A stretch of DNA of 64,000 bases, taken from assembly GCF_008973465.1 (NCBI RefSeq), contig NZ_WBXN01000004.1, positions 6,426,501 to 6,490,500 of the forward strand, in the 5' to 3' direction. Below, piece after piece: positions 1 through 9,614 of the stretch. The translations under genes were made by a program, and so were the position numbers. The notes beneath the pieces are model-generated. The model did no database searches. It worked only from the letters and a program-made list of their open reading frames with translations, and was not told the DNA's origin. Source of the stretch: Streptomyces sp. SS1-1 (GTDB lineage Bacteria > Actinomycetota > Actinomycetes > Streptomycetales > Streptomycetaceae). Numbering within the stretch: position 1 is the stretch's first letter; each line of letters starts with the position of its first letter.

Positions 1-350
1 CGCTCGACCGCTGGCTGACCGGCCGGGACTACATGATCCGCGATCAGATCACCGCCGCCGACGTCGAGTTGTGGGTCACCCTCGTCCAACTCGACACCGT
101 GCACCGGCACCACCTGGACGCCGCCGCCGTCGAGCGGATCGCCGCCCACACCGCCCTGTGGCAGTACGCCCGCCGGCTCGCCGCCCACCCGGCGTTCGGC
201 GCACACCTCGACCTGGACGCCATCTCCCACCGCCACCACGCCCGTTGCCGGGGCCTGGAGGCCGCCGGCGCCGCCGTGCAGATCCTGGACTGGGCGGCGC
301 ACACCGCCCGGACCGCCCCGGAGCCGTCCCGCTCCGTGGACCACCGTTGA
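1..350 (+). CDS. Glutathionyl-hydroquinone reductase, C-terminal part (partial)
   Basis: Only the last 115 codons or so are in the window. The frame is open from base 3 and ends with TGA at 348-350. The peptide carries ITAADVELW, a histidine-rich stretch and the ending AAGAAVQILDW, which match the helical C-terminal domain of the ECM4/YqjG family (omega-like glutathione transferases). These enzymes reductively remove thiol adducts from hydroquinones; in actinobacteria the thiol may be mycothiol. The N-terminal thioredoxin-like domain with the catalytic Cys is outside the window. The stop codon overlaps the -35 box of the next transcription unit. Confidence 0.8.
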   Translation, partial: LDRWLTGRDYMIRDQITAADVELWVTLVQLDTVHRHHLDAAAVERIAAHTALWQYARRLAAHPAFGAHLDLDAISHRHHARCRGLEAAGAAVQILDWAAHTARTAPEPSRSVDHR

Positions 351-376
351 CATTTACCCGTTCAACTGGCTTGACT
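347..376 (+). promoter_or_regulatory. Probable promoter of the sulfur operon
   Basis: A perfect TTGACA at 347-352 is followed after 18 bp by a weak -10-like TTGACT (371-376). Transcription would begin near 383, directly at the first base-paired element of the riboswitch. The -35 box shares bases with the stop codon of the upstream gene. The -10 is poor, so the exact start is uncertain. Confidence 0.45.
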
Positions 377-384
377 ACGACCCA

Positions 385-520
385 GATCGGTCATGAGTGT
401 CAGCGACAAGCCCTGGCTCGCTGGCCGGCAACCCTCGCATCGCGGTGGGGTGCCCCAGGTGACGACCGGACCGGATGACTTCGGTAAGCGCGCGGGCCCG
501 AGCGGCCGGAAAAGTGAGTG
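385..520 (+). promoter_or_regulatory. S-adenosylmethionine riboswitch, SAM-IV type
   Basis: The stretch has the SAM-I/SAM-IV core: CGGTCATGAGTG at 388-399, a CAGCG...CGCTGG helix, the junction GCCGGCAACCCTC (424-436), then CGCGGTGGGGTGCCCC (441-456) and a closing TGACGACCG. The terminal helix pairs CGGTC (388-392) with GACCG (464-468). Streptomyces sulfur genes commonly carry the SAM-IV variant, which needs an extra pseudoknot 3' of the core, so the end is approximate. It precedes a leader peptide and a sulfur-uptake operon, which fits repression when SAM is plentiful. The call is from recognition of the core and was not scored against a covariance model. Confidence 0.8.
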
Positions 521-525
521 ACGCC

Positions 526-675
526 ATGGACGCAGCCCCCAGGACGGCCACCGGCCGCCCTCGCGGCCGCGTCCACGCGTACGCCACGCTGTTCGCCGCC
601 GACCGGGCCGTCGATCTGCTCCGCGTGAACAGCGCACTGTGTACCGCACCGGGCTGCGCCCGCCGCCGCGGCTGA
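526..675 (+). CDS. Cys-ended leader peptide (attenuator uORF)
   Basis: A 49-aa peptide starts at ATG 526; a longer version from GTG 475 would run into the riboswitch. Residues 29-39 read VDLLRVNSALC. This is the signature of the tiny leader peptides found upstream of actinobacterial cysteine and sulfur genes, which are thought to sense charged Cys-tRNA. A second Cys is at 44. The 174 bp between its stop and the permease start (676-849) hold no other gene and could form the attenuation structures. With the riboswitch just upstream, the operon appears to have two stacked sulfur sensors. The family resemblance is clear, but the mechanism here is inferred. Confidence 0.65.
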   Translation: MDAAPRTATGRPRGRVHAYATLFAADRAVDLLRVNSALCTAPGCARRRG

Positions 676-849
676 CCTCTTCGCCGCGGCACCGCACCCC
701 CGACGCCCACCGCCGCAGCGGTGTGCCGTCCCCCGCCCCGCCCCGGTGACCGTGCGTCCCCACCTCCCCGGCCCCGCCGTCGACCGGCCGTGCCCGCGGC
801 CGAGGTGTCCACGTCCCCCGGGCCCGTCCGACTCCAGCCGGAGCCCACC

Positions 850-1829
850 ATGAGTGAACCCCCAGGCGCCGCCGTCTCCCTGGCCGAGGCGCCGCCGCCC
901 GCCGCCACCCCGTCCGGACCGCTCACCGCCCAGCGCGTGCTGCCGCTCAGGCGCCCCGGCCGCTGGATCGCCACCGCCGCCGTGCTGGTCCTCACCACCC
1001 AGTTCGTCCACGGCCTGGTCACCAACCCCTTCTACCAGTGGGACCGCTTCGGCTACTGGTTCCTGCGGCCCACCATCGTCGACGGCCTCCTCGTCACCCT
1101 CGAAGTCACCGCCTACAGCGCCGTCCTGGGCCTGCTCGGCGGCGTCCTGCTCGCCCTCGCCCGGCTCTCCCGCAGCCCCGTCCTGCGCGCCGTCAGCTGG
1201 GTGTACGTGTGGGCGTTCCGCTCCATCCCGCTCATCGTCGTCCTGCTGTTCCTGTACAACTTCAGCGCCCTCTACAGGACGCTCAGCCTCGGCGTCCCCT
1301 TCGGGCCCGCCTTCCTCACCTTCGACGAGTCCGAGCTCGCCACCGACCTCGTCATCGCCGTCGTCGGCATCAGCCTCCACGAGTCGGCGTACGCCGCCGA
1401 AGTCGTCCGGGGCGGCATCCTCTCCGTCGACCAGGGCCAGCACGAGGCCGCCGCCGCGCTCGGACTGCCCAAGGGCTACCAGTTCCGCCGGATCGTGTTC
1501 CCGCAGGCCCTGCGGTCCATCGTGCCGAACTACGTCAACCAGCTCATCGGCCTGATCAAGGGCACCTCGCTGGTGTTCTACGTGTCCCTGCTCGACCTGT
1601 TCGGCGCCGCGCAGTCCATGGGCTCCACCTACCCCGGCGACATCGTGCCGCTGCTCATGGTCGCCACCGTCTGGTACCTCGTCCTGACCAGCGTCGTCTC
1701 CGTCGTCCAGTTCTACGTCGAGCGGTACTACGCCCGGGGCGCCACCCGCTCCCTGCCGCCGACCCCGCTCCAGAGACTGCGGGCCTCCGTCACCGAGCTG
1801 AGGGCCCGCGCACGCCGGGAGGCCGCCGT

Positions 1830-1833
<4 letters not shown>
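850..1833 (+). CDS. Amino-acid-type ABC transporter permease
   Basis: This 327-aa inner-membrane permease belongs to the polar amino acid (HisM/GlnP-like) family. A proline-rich 35-residue N-terminus precedes about five hydrophobic segments. The EAA loop, which docks onto the ATPase, starts near residue 199 (EAAAALGLPKG). ATG 850 was chosen over the in-frame GTG 721 because CGGAG lies just upstream and the extra residues are low-complexity. The stop overlaps the next start (ATGA), so permease and ATPase are translationally coupled. Only one permease gene is present, so it probably works as a homodimer. The riboswitch, leader peptide and downstream monooxygenases point to a sulfur-containing substrate such as a cystine-like or S-alkyl-cysteine compound. 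That substrate is inferred. Confidence 0.88.
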
Positions 1834-2615
<782 letters not shown>

Positions 2616-2681
2616 CCCCACCCCCCCTTTCGCTTCCCCCCACGCCCGCCCACGACCCGCCCCGCACACCCAAGGACGGCC

Positions 2682-3704
2682 ATGCCCACCCACATCACCC
2701 GACGTGCCCTGCTCCGCGGCATCACCGCCGCGACCGCCGCCGCCACCCTCGCCACCGGGCTCACCGCCTGCGGCGGTGAGAGCGACGCCGCCACCTCGAC
2801 GCAGGACAGCGCCGGCACGGTCACCGTCGGCCGGCTCTCCAACGGCGCCGCCAAGGAGACCACCCTGAAGGTGTCCGAGGTGAAGTCCATCAGCGCCAAG
2901 CTGCCCGCCGGCCTGAAGAAGAGCGGACGGCTCGTCGTCGGCTCCGGCACGCTGCCCTCCGGGGCGCCGCCCCTGGGCTTCGTGGGCAGCGACCAGAAGA
3001 CCCTCACCGGCTCCGAGATCGACCTCGCGCGCCTGGTCGCCGCCGTCCTCGGGCTGAAACCCGAGGTCAAGCGGTTCACCTGGGAGAACCTCTTCGTCGG
3101 CATCGACAGCGGCAAGGTGGACGTCGGCTTCTCGAACATCACCGACACCGAGGAGCGCAAGCGCAAGTACGAGTTCGCCTCCTACCGCAAGGACGACCTG
3201 GCGTTCGAGGCGCCGAAGGACTCCGGGTTCCGCTTCGACGGCGACTACCGGACCCTCGCCGGCACCACCGTCTCCGTCGGCGCCGGCACCAACCAGGAAC
3301 GCATCCTGCTCGAGTGGAAGAGCCGCCTGGAGAAGGAGGGCAAGGAACTGACCGTCAAGTACTTCCAGGACAACAACAGCACCTATCTGGCCCTGAACAG
3401 CGGCAAGATCGACGCCTACTTCGGGCCCAGCCCCAACCTGGCGTACCACGTCACGCAGACCAGCGGCACACCGCAGGCGACCAGGATCGCCGGGCGGTTC
3501 TCCGGCGCCGGGGCGACCTTGCAGGGACTGATCGCCGCGACCGCGAAGAAGGACAGCGGACTCGCCGAGCCCCTCGCCGAAGCGATCAACCACCTCATCG
3601 ACAACGGCCAGTACGCGAAGTGGCTCGCCGCGTGGAACCTCTCCGGCGAGGCCGTGAAGAAGGCGGAGGTGAACCCGCCGGGCCTGCCGCTCGACAACTC
3701 CTGA
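2682..3704 (+). CDS. Substrate-binding lipoprotein of the ABC importer
   Basis: The 340-aa protein begins with a twin-arginine-like signal (R7 R8), a hydrophobic stretch and the lipobox LTAC with Cys30 as the lipidated residue, so it is anchored outside the membrane. Past the signal it has features of family-3 periplasmic binding proteins: a GSEIDLARLVAAVLG lobe-1 helix and a DVGFSNITDTEERKRKYEFA hinge-region stretch. It follows the ATPase gene by 66 bp and completes a one-permease importer. The ligand is unknown; context favours an organosulfur amino acid. Confidence 0.88.
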   Translation: MPTHITRRALLRGITAATAAATLATGLTACGGESDAATSTQDSAGTVTVGRLSNGAAKETTLKVSEVKSISAKLPAGLKKSGRLVVGSGTLPSGAPPLGFVGSDQKTLTGSEIDLARLVAAVLGLKPEVKRFTWENLFVGIDSGKVDVGFSNITDTEERKRKYEFASYRKDDLAFEAPKDSGFRFDGDYRTLAGTTVSVGAGTNQERILLEWKSRLEKEGKELTVKYFQDNNSTYLALNSGKIDAYFGPSPNLAYHVTQTSGTPQATRIAGRFSGAGATLQGLIAATAKKDSGLAEPLAEAINHLIDNGQYAKWLAAWNLSGEAVKKAEVNPPGLPLDNS

Positions 3705-3723
3705 CGACCCATTACCGGGGCGT

Positions 3724-3756
3724 CCGGGCCCTCCCCTCCTCCGGCGGAGGGCCCGG
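3724..3756 (+). terminator. 11-bp hairpin between lipoprotein and monooxygenase genes
   Basis: CCGGGCCCTCC (3724-3734) pairs perfectly with GGAGGGCCCGG (3746-3756) around an 11-nt loop. No T-run follows. It may stabilise the upstream message or partly terminate it, so that the lipoprotein is made in excess over the two enzymes. Confidence 0.5.
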
Positions 3757-3790
3757 CGCCGTCGTACGGACCACCAGGAAGGCACCGACC

Positions 3791-4978
3791 GTGTCCGCGA
3801 ACCCCACACCCCTGCATCTCGCCGTCGCCCTGGACGGCACCGGCTGGCACCCCGCCTCCTGGCGGGAGCCGGTGTCCCGGCCCCGGGACCTGTTCACCGC
3901 CGCCTACTGGACCGACCTGATCACCGAGGCCGAGCGGGGCCTGCTCGACCTCGTCACCCTCGAGGACGGCCTCGGCCCGCAGTCCTCGCACTTCCTCGAC
4001 CCCGACGGGCGCACCGACCAGGTCCGCGGCCGGCTCGACGCCGTCCTCATCGCGTCCCGCGTCGCCCCCCTGACCCACCACATAGGACTGGTGCCGACCG
4101 TGGTGGCCACGCACACGGAGCCGTTCCACATATCCAAGGCCATCGCCACCCTCGACTATGTGAGCTCCGGCCGGGCGGGCCTGCGCGTCCAGATCTCCGC
4201 GCGCCCCAACGAGGCCGCCCGCTTCGGCCGTCGCACGATCGAACGCATCGACCGGTACGACACCCCCTCCGTCCACGAGCTCTTCGACGAGGCCGCAGAC
4301 TATGTCGAGGTCGTCCGCCGGCTGTGGGACAGCTGGGAGGACGACGCCGAGATCCGCGACACCGCCACCGGGCGCTTCATCGACCGGGACAAGCTCCACC
4401 ACATCCACTTCGAAGGCCGCCACTTCAGCGTCAAGGGTCCCTCCATCACGCCCCGGCCGCCCCAGGGCCAGCCGATCGTCAGCGCCCTCGCCCACGACAC
4501 CGTGCCCTACCGGCTCGTCGCCCGCTCCGCCGACATCGGCTACGTCACCCCGCACGACGCCGACGAGGCACGGGCCGTGGCCGCCGTGATCCGCGCCGAG
4601 CAGCGGGCGGCGGGCCGCGCCGACGAGCCCCTGCACGTCTTCGGTGACCTCGTCGTGTTCCTCGACGACGATCCGGGCGCCGCGCGGGCCCGCCGGGAAC
4701 GGCTCGACGCGCTCGCCGGGGAGGCGTACACCAGCGACGCCCTGATCTTCGCCGGAAGCCCCGCTGAACTCGCCGACCTCCTGCAGGAGTTTCAGACCGC
4801 CGGCCTCACCGGCTTCCGGCTGCGCCCCGCCGTCGCCGGCCACGACCTGCCGGCGATCACCCGCGGCCTCGTACCCGAACTCCAGCGCCGGGGTGTCTTC
4901 CGCCGCGCCTACGAGGCCGGCACCCTGCGCGGCCTGCTCGGCCTCGCCCGGCCCGCCAACCGCTACGCCGCCGCCTGA
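3791..4978 (+). CDS. LLM-class flavin-dependent monooxygenase
   Basis: This 395-aa luciferase-like TIM-barrel enzyme would use reduced FMN and O2 to oxidise an organic substrate. It begins LHLAVALDGTGWHPASW and has the LDLVTLEDGLG and FHISKAIATLDYVSSGRAGLRV motifs typical of the group. GTG 3791 is the chosen start because AGGAAGG lies 8 nt upstream; the open frame extends much further back, over the lipoprotein gene. With the next gene it forms a monooxygenase pair. In sulfur-scavenging operons such as Bacillus ytm, YtmO-type enzymes accompany a cystine-like importer, and that is the closest parallel. Confidence 0.88.
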   Translation: MSANPTPLHLAVALDGTGWHPASWREPVSRPRDLFTAAYWTDLITEAERGLLDLVTLEDGLGPQSSHFLDPDGRTDQVRGRLDAVLIASRVAPLTHHIGLVPTVVATHTEPFHISKAIATLDYVSSGRAGLRVQISARPNEAARFGRRTIERIDRYDTPSVHELFDEAADYVEVVRRLWDSWEDDAEIRDTATGRFIDRDKLHHIHFEGRHFSVKGPSITPRPPQGQPIVSALAHDTVPYRLVARSADIGYVTPHDADEARAVAAVIRAEQRAAGRADEPLHVFGDLVVFLDDDPGAARARRERLDALAGEAYTSDALIFAGSPAELADLLQEFQTAGLTGFRLRPAVAGHDLPAITRGLVPELQRRGVFRRAYEAGTLRGLLGLARPANRYAAA

Positions 4979-4996
4979 GCCGGAAGGACGCTCGCC

Positions 4997-6367
4997 ATGA
5001 CCACCTCCTCGAAGCCCCTGAAGCAGATCCATCTGGCGGCCCACTTCCCCGGCGTCAACAACACCACCGTGTGGAGCGACCCCCGGGCCGGCAGCCACAT
5101 CGAGTTCAGCTCGTTCGCGCACTTCGCGCGGACCGCCGAACGCGCCAAATTCGACTTCCTGTTCCTCGCCGAGGGCCTCCGGCTGCGCGAACAGGGCGGG
5201 AAGATCTACGACCTGGACGTCGTGGGCCGCCCCGACACCTTCACGGTGCTCACCGCGCTCGCCGCCGTCACGGATCACATCGGGCTGACCGGCACCATCA
5301 ACTCCACCTTCAACGAGCCGTACGAGGTCGCCCGCCAGTTCGCCGGCCTGGACCACCTCTCCGGCGGACGGTCCGCCTGGAACGTCGTCACCTCCTGGGA
5401 CGCCTTCACCGGCGAGAACTTCCGGCGCGGCGGCTTCCTGCCGCAGGAGGAGCGGTACTCCCGTGCCAAGGAGTTCCTCGCCACCGTCAAGGAACTCCTC
5501 GACTCCTGGCACGGCGACGAGATCGTCGCCGACCAGGCCACCGGGACGTTCCTCAAGGACGCCAAGGCCGGCTCCTTCACCCACACCGGGCAGCACTTCG
5601 CCATCCACGGGCAGTTCAACGTCTCGCGCCCGCCGCAGGGCCGGCCGGTCATCTTCCAGGCCGGCGACTCCGACGAGGGCCGCGAGTTCGCCGCCGCCGA
5701 GGCGGACGCCATCTTCAGCCGGCACGGCACCCTGGAGGCGGGCCGCGCCTTCTACACGGACGTCAAGTCCCGCCTCGCCAAGTACGGCCGCCGCGACGAC
5801 CAGTTGCTCATCCTGCCCGCGGCCACCTTCGCCCTCGCCGACACCGACGCCGAGGCGGAGGAACTCGCCCGCGAGGTACGCCGCCGGCAGGTCAGCGGAG
5901 CCACCGCCCTGCGGCACCTGGAGTTCGTCTGGAACCGCGACCTCTCCGCCTACGACCCCGACGGCCCGCTGCCCGACGTCGACCCGGACGTCAGCGAGAG
6001 CCACATCGCACAGGGCCGCGCCCAGGTCCGCATGTACCGGGACCCGATCGCCACCGCCCGCGAGTGGCGCGCCCTGGCCGAGGCGAACAACTGGTCCATC
6101 CGCGACCTGGTCATCCACACCGGCAACCGGCAGAACTTCGTCGGCTCCCCGGAGACACTCGCCCGCACGATCAACGAGTACGTCCAGTCCGACGCGAGCG
6201 ACGGCTTTATCCTCGTCCCCCACCTCACCCCGACGGGCCTGGACGAGTTCGCCGACAAGGTGGTCCCGCTCCTCCAGGAACAGGGCGTCTTCCGCACCGA
6301 CTACGAGGGCCCGACCCTCCGCGACCACCTGGGCCTGGCCCACCCGGATGCGGTGGGGGAGCGTTGA
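4997..6367 (+). CDS. NtaA/DmoA-family FMN-dependent monooxygenase
   Basis: The 456-aa protein is a longer LLM enzyme of the NtaA/SnaA/DszA/DmoA group, which oxidises substrates such as nitrilotriacetate, dibenzothiophene sulfone or dimethyl sulfide with FMNH2. It shows LFLAEGLRLREQ, the GLTGTINSTFNEPYEVARQFA segment and SGGRSAWNVVTSWD, all characteristic of the family. It lies 18 bp after the first monooxygenase and is the last gene of the operon. A role in releasing sulfur from an imported compound is inferred from the riboswitch and leader peptide upstream. Confidence 0.88.
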   Translation: MTTSSKPLKQIHLAAHFPGVNNTTVWSDPRAGSHIEFSSFAHFARTAERAKFDFLFLAEGLRLREQGGKIYDLDVVGRPDTFTVLTALAAVTDHIGLTGTINSTFNEPYEVARQFAGLDHLSGGRSAWNVVTSWDAFTGENFRRGGFLPQEERYSRAKEFLATVKELLDSWHGDEIVADQATGTFLKDAKAGSFTHTGQHFAIHGQFNVSRPPQGRPVIFQAGDSDEGREFAAAEADAIFSRHGTLEAGRAFYTDVKSRLAKYGRRDDQLLILPAATFALADTDAEAEELAREVRRRQVSGATALRHLEFVWNRDLSAYDPDGPLPDVDPDVSESHIAQGRAQVRMYRDPIATAREWRALAEANNWSIRDLVIHTGNRQNFVGSPETLARTINEYVQSDASDGFILVPHLTPTGLDEFADKVVPLLQEQGVFRTDYEGPTLRDHLGLAHPDAVGER

Positions 6368-6457
6368 ATGGCGTCCTGACCGGTCCGTAAAGTATTGGAT
6401 CTCCACAGGCACCGGTGCGAGGGAGATGCTGGTGAGCCGTCGAACCCCGGCCGGCCC

Positions 6458-6907
6458 ATGACGTGCGACGTGTGCGGGCACGCCATGGCCCGGAGGCCGG
6501 TGCCGGAACCGCGAGAGGAAGCGGACCCCTGGGTCAGGGAGCGGTGGTTCTGCTCCTGGTGTCGCGCGTGGAGGGAACTCGGAGACGGCCCGGATGAGGT
6601 GTCACGCCCCCAGTACCAGCCCATGTACGGACGATGGGAGCGGGCGGAGTCACCGGTCCTCTTCGGGGGAGTGGGGCACGCCTATGACACGGCCTACGCC
6701 TACACGGCGTCCGGCGCGACCCTGTGCGGCATCGTGCATCCGAGCATCTCGCCCTCTCCGTACCTGTGGGTGCCGGACTGGGACGACGCGTGCGGGGCCT
6801 GCAAGAAGACCGCGTCCGTCATCGACGAGCGCTGGCCACCGCACATGCGCGCCGGGAACCGGCTCAACCCCACACCCCCGCCCGGCTCCTGCCGACCGCC
6901 GTTCTGA
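6458..6907 (+). CDS. Small zinc-ribbon-like protein of unknown function
   Basis: This 149-aa protein has CxxC pairs near its start (TCDVCGH), at WFCSWCRAW and at DACGACKK, suggesting bound zinc. ATG 6458 is preferred over the in-frame upstream start at 6395. I do not recognise the family. It is the last gene left of the integrase and could be the host gene beside attL. Its proline-rich C-terminus may or may not be the original end. Confidence 0.6.
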   Translation: MTCDVCGHAMARRPVPEPREEADPWVRERWFCSWCRAWRELGDGPDEVSRPQYQPMYGRWERAESPVLFGGVGHAYDTAYAYTASGATLCGIVHPSISPSPYLWVPDWDDACGACKKTASVIDERWPPHMRAGNRLNPTPPPGSCRPPF

Positions 6908-6999
6908 ACGGTCCACGCACTGATCCGCACGTCGCGGGCCGGACGTCGCCCTCCCCCGAAGACGTAGCTAACACCGGCCCACACCGGTACCGTTCCACC

Positions 7000-8658
7000 A
7001 TGGCCTTCGACCCGTCATACCTGCACCTCGTCTTCCCCGACACGCGATTCGAGGCGTGGCTCTACGGCCGCGCCTCCCGCGACCCCAACAAGCGAGGCGA
7101 AAGCGTCGAAGACCAGCTCGGCGCCGGCCGCACCCTGTGCCGCGACTACAACTGGAGCATCGCCGAAGAGTTCAAAGACCCAGGGCTGTCCGCGTCCCGC
7201 CACGCCACTCGCGCACGCGACGACTTCGAAGACCTCCTCGACACCATCGAGAACACCCCACCCAAACCCGGCGTCATCCGCATCGTCGTCGCCTACGAAG
7301 CATCCCGCTACTACCGCGACCTCGAAGCCTACGTCCGCCTCCGCGCGGCCTGCCTCGGCGCCGGGGTCCTCCTCTGCTACAAGGGCACCGTCTACGACCT
7401 CTCCCGCAGCGACGACCGCAAAGCCACCGCCCAGCACGCCATCGACGCCGAGGCCGAAGCCGACGACATCCGCGACCGCAACCTACGCACCGCCGCCCGC
7501 ACCGCCGCGGCCGGCGACCCGCACGGCCGGCTCCTCTTCGGGTACGTCCGCGACTACGAGACCGTCGGCGGGCAACTGCGCTGCGTCGCCCAGCGCGAAC
7601 ACCCGACGACCGGCCAGTACGTGTACCGGGCCATGGTCCACATCGACCGGGGCCGGTCGATGGCGTCGCTGCTGCGCTGGCTGAACGCCGATCCGGATGC
7701 CCGCCGCCCGGACGGCTTCCTGTGGACGACACGCAACGCCCGCCTGATGCTGCTGAACCGGGCCTACCTGGGGGAGCGGAAGAACGGCGGCCAGTGGACG
7801 CCCGCGACATGGCCCGCCATCAAAGGGCTCGACAGCCCGGAGGGTCGGGCCATGTTCAACCGGGTCACTGCCATCCTCACGGACACGGACCGCCGCACGC
7901 AGCGCGGTTCGGAGCCGGTGCACCTGCTGTCCGGGATCGGCCTGTGCGGGCCGTGCGGCGACCACGCGGTGCTCCGCGGCTTCACCAAGACCGGAAAGGG
8001 ACGCCGCCGTAGGCCGGGACTGCACTGCTCGGAGCGGCAGGACGTGTCGATCCGCGAGGACTGGCTGGACGCCTACGTCGAGCTCGCCATCCTGGACTGG
8101 TTCACCGACAAGGCCACGGCCCTCGCCGCGCTGGTGCCGAGCAGCGGCGACGTGGAGGCGACGATGACCGCAGCGCAGCGCCGCATCAACGCATTCGAGG
8201 AACAGCTCCGCGAGGCGCGCGCCCTGGCCGAGGAGTTCGACGAAACCACGGGCCAGTTCCGGCTGTCGGCCGCGTCGCTGGCGTCGATGGAGCAGCGCCT
8301 GCTGCCGAAGCTGGAAGCGGAACGCAAGACACTGCGGGAGGTCACCGGCGTCGACCCGGTGCTGCTGTCGCTGATCCACGCACCGGACCCGGACGTCAGG
8401 TGGAACGGGGCGACCGGGGCGGACGGGCAGGTGACGGAGCCTGGACTGTCGCTCGATCAGAAGCGGGCCGTCATCCGGAAGGTGGTCACCGTGCGGTTGT
8501 GGCCGGCGGCCGCGCCGGGTGTGCGGGGCGTGGAGGACGGCCGGGTCACGCTGGCGTTCGCCGGGGAGCCGGGGTTCAGGGACCGACCACTCCGTGCTCC
8601 CGAGACCGCGCCTGCTCGGCCTGGCGGTGGGGGAGGAGCTGGGCGGGGAAGGGGATGA
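7000..8658 (+). CDS. int: Large serine recombinase (phage integrase)
   Basis: This 552-aa site-specific recombinase would integrate and excise the prophage. The N-terminal resolvase domain starts with WLYGRASRDP, where the Ser of GRAS is the predicted nucleophile, and continues with GESVEDQLGAGRTLC and an arginine-rich ASRYYRDLEAYVRLRAAC. A recombinase domain and a zinc ribbon (GLCGPCGDHAVLRGF...LHCSERQDVSI) follow, then a coiled-coil stretch around residues 385-450. ATG 7000 begins 93 bp after the preceding gene. Serine integrases of this size do not need a tRNA att site and usually need a separate directionality factor. None is obvious next to it. Confidence 0.93.
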   Translation: MAFDPSYLHLVFPDTRFEAWLYGRASRDPNKRGESVEDQLGAGRTLCRDYNWSIAEEFKDPGLSASRHATRARDDFEDLLDTIENTPPKPGVIRIVVAYEASRYYRDLEAYVRLRAACLGAGVLLCYKGTVYDLSRSDDRKATAQHAIDAEAEADDIRDRNLRTAARTAAAGDPHGRLLFGYVRDYETVGGQLRCVAQREHPTTGQYVYRAMVHIDRGRSMASLLRWLNADPDARRPDGFLWTTRNARLMLLNRAYLGERKNGGQWTPATWPAIKGLDSPEGRAMFNRVTAILTDTDRRTQRGSEPVHLLSGIGLCGPCGDHAVLRGFTKTGKGRRRRPGLHCSERQDVSIREDWLDAYVELAILDWFTDKATALAALVPSSGDVEATMTAAQRRINAFEEQLREARALAEEFDETTGQFRLSAASLASMEQRLLPKLEAERKTLREVTGVDPVLLSLIHAPDPDVRWNGATGADGQVTEPGLSLDQKRAVIRKVVTVRLWPAAAPGVRGVEDGRVTLAFAGEPGFRDRPLRAPETAPARPGGGGGAGRGRG

Positions 8659-9133
8659 GCTTCCCGGCGGACTGCTCGTCTGCGGTGAGCTTGCCGCTGC
8701 GCATCATGAGGAAGGTGGCTTCCATCGTCTCTGCGATGAGTTCGGCGCGGCGCTCCTCGAACTCGGCGGCCAGGGAGTCACGTTCGGCCCGGAGGCGGGC
8801 GGCGTTCGCGGCGCGCTCGGCGGCGGCGTCTCGGGTGACGCGGCTGCGTTCGCATTCGACGGCGGCCTGGGCAGCGAAGTAGTGGTCGCGTTGGGCGAGG
8901 GCGACGTGCTGTGCTGCCGTGAGCTCGCGGCGTTGCGCGTTGGTGTCGGTGATCCAGGCGCGGATCATGAAGAGGACGATGGCGGTGTCGCCGACGAGGT
9001 TGATGCCGAGGCCGCCGACGGCTCTGGGCAGGTTCTCGAAGGCTATGCCGTGCAGCAGGAGAGCGAAGCCTACGAGGATCAGCGTGACCGCTGATGCGAT
9101 GGCGGCGACCCTAGTGCGGCCCGTTCGTTCCAT
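8576..9133 (-). CDS. Two-TM, coiled-coil membrane protein (lysogeny module)
   Basis: The 185-aa protein has two hydrophobic segments in its first 60 residues. A long alanine/arginine/glutamate helix that should form a coiled coil follows (about residues 65-145). It starts 13 bp after the repressor stop and probably shares its transcript, so it would be expressed in the lysogen. Its 3' end overlaps the convergent integrase gene by 83 bp. Position and topology would suit a superinfection-exclusion protein, but there is no family match to support that. Confidence 0.6.
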   Translation of the reverse strand: MERTGRTRVAAIASAVTLILVGFALLLHGIAFENLPRAVGGLGINLVGDTAIVLFMIRAWITDTNAQRRELTAAQHVALAQRDHYFAAQAAVECERSRVTRDAAAERAANAARLRAERDSLAAEFEERRAELIAETMEATFLMMRSGKLTADEQSAGKLIPFPAQLLPHRQAEQARSREHGVVGP

Positions 9134-9146
9134 GCGTACCCCCGCA

Positions 9147-9599
9147 TCACAGTTGAGCTGCCGTCCCTCCGTGGTCAGCGTCGGCGCGGGCGGAGGGGTT
9201 GTCTTCTAGACGCTTGAGACGCTCGAAGGTTGCGTAGAACATCTGGCGTCCCACCTCGTCCTTCAGCCCCAGCCGGTCGGCCGCTTGCTCCGGAGTGAGA
9301 CCAGAGCCTACCTGCGTTCGATCGGTTTCGGACAGTGACTGAAGAGCTTCGTGTGAGAGAACTCCGCCCTGAACGAGGAGGGTGCCCAGTGGGATGCCCG
9401 TCACCTGGGCGATGGCCTCGTAGAAGCGGGCCTCGGGCAGGGCTTTGCCTTGCCAGAGTCGGGTGACGCTGCTCTCGGTCATCCCGGTGTCGCGTGCGAA
9501 GCGGGCCTTGGCCCCGTGGCCGGTGTAGCCGGCGCGTTCGGCGGCGGGCACGACGATGTCGGCGAATCGTCGTGCGCGTGTGGGGGTCCCATCCGTCAT
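9147..9599 (-). CDS. HTH repressor-like regulator
   Basis: The 150-aa protein contains a Cro/CI-type helix-turn-helix (AKARFARDTGMTESSVTRLWQGKALPE region, about residues 30-56) and a helical C-terminal part ending in an acidic tail. ATG 9599 was chosen. A longer reading from 9683 would run through the operator palindrome at 9615-9630. Leftward orientation, opposite the early operon, and the operators and SOS box in front make it the likely lysogeny repressor. It lacks a visible LexA/CI-type self-cleavage Ser-Lys pair. Confidence 0.8.
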   Translation of the reverse strand: MTDGTPTRARRFADIVVPAAERAGYTGHGAKARFARDTGMTESSVTRLWQGKALPEARFYEAIAQVTGIPLGTLLVQGGVLSHEALQSLSETDRTQVGSGLTPEQAADRLGLKDEVGRQMFYATFERLKRLEDNPSARADADHGGTAAQL

Positions 9600-9614
9600 G
9601 TCGACAAACACTAC

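Noticed and set aside
475..525. Extended start (GTG 475) for the leader peptide
   Set aside because: It lies in the riboswitch 3' part; ATG 526 gives the usual short leader size.
3416..6481. Antisense open frame of over 1000 codons opposite the monooxygenase genes
   Set aside because: Low-complexity Gly/Val/Glu composition from high-GC codon bias; no domains, while the sense strand encodes two recognised enzymes.
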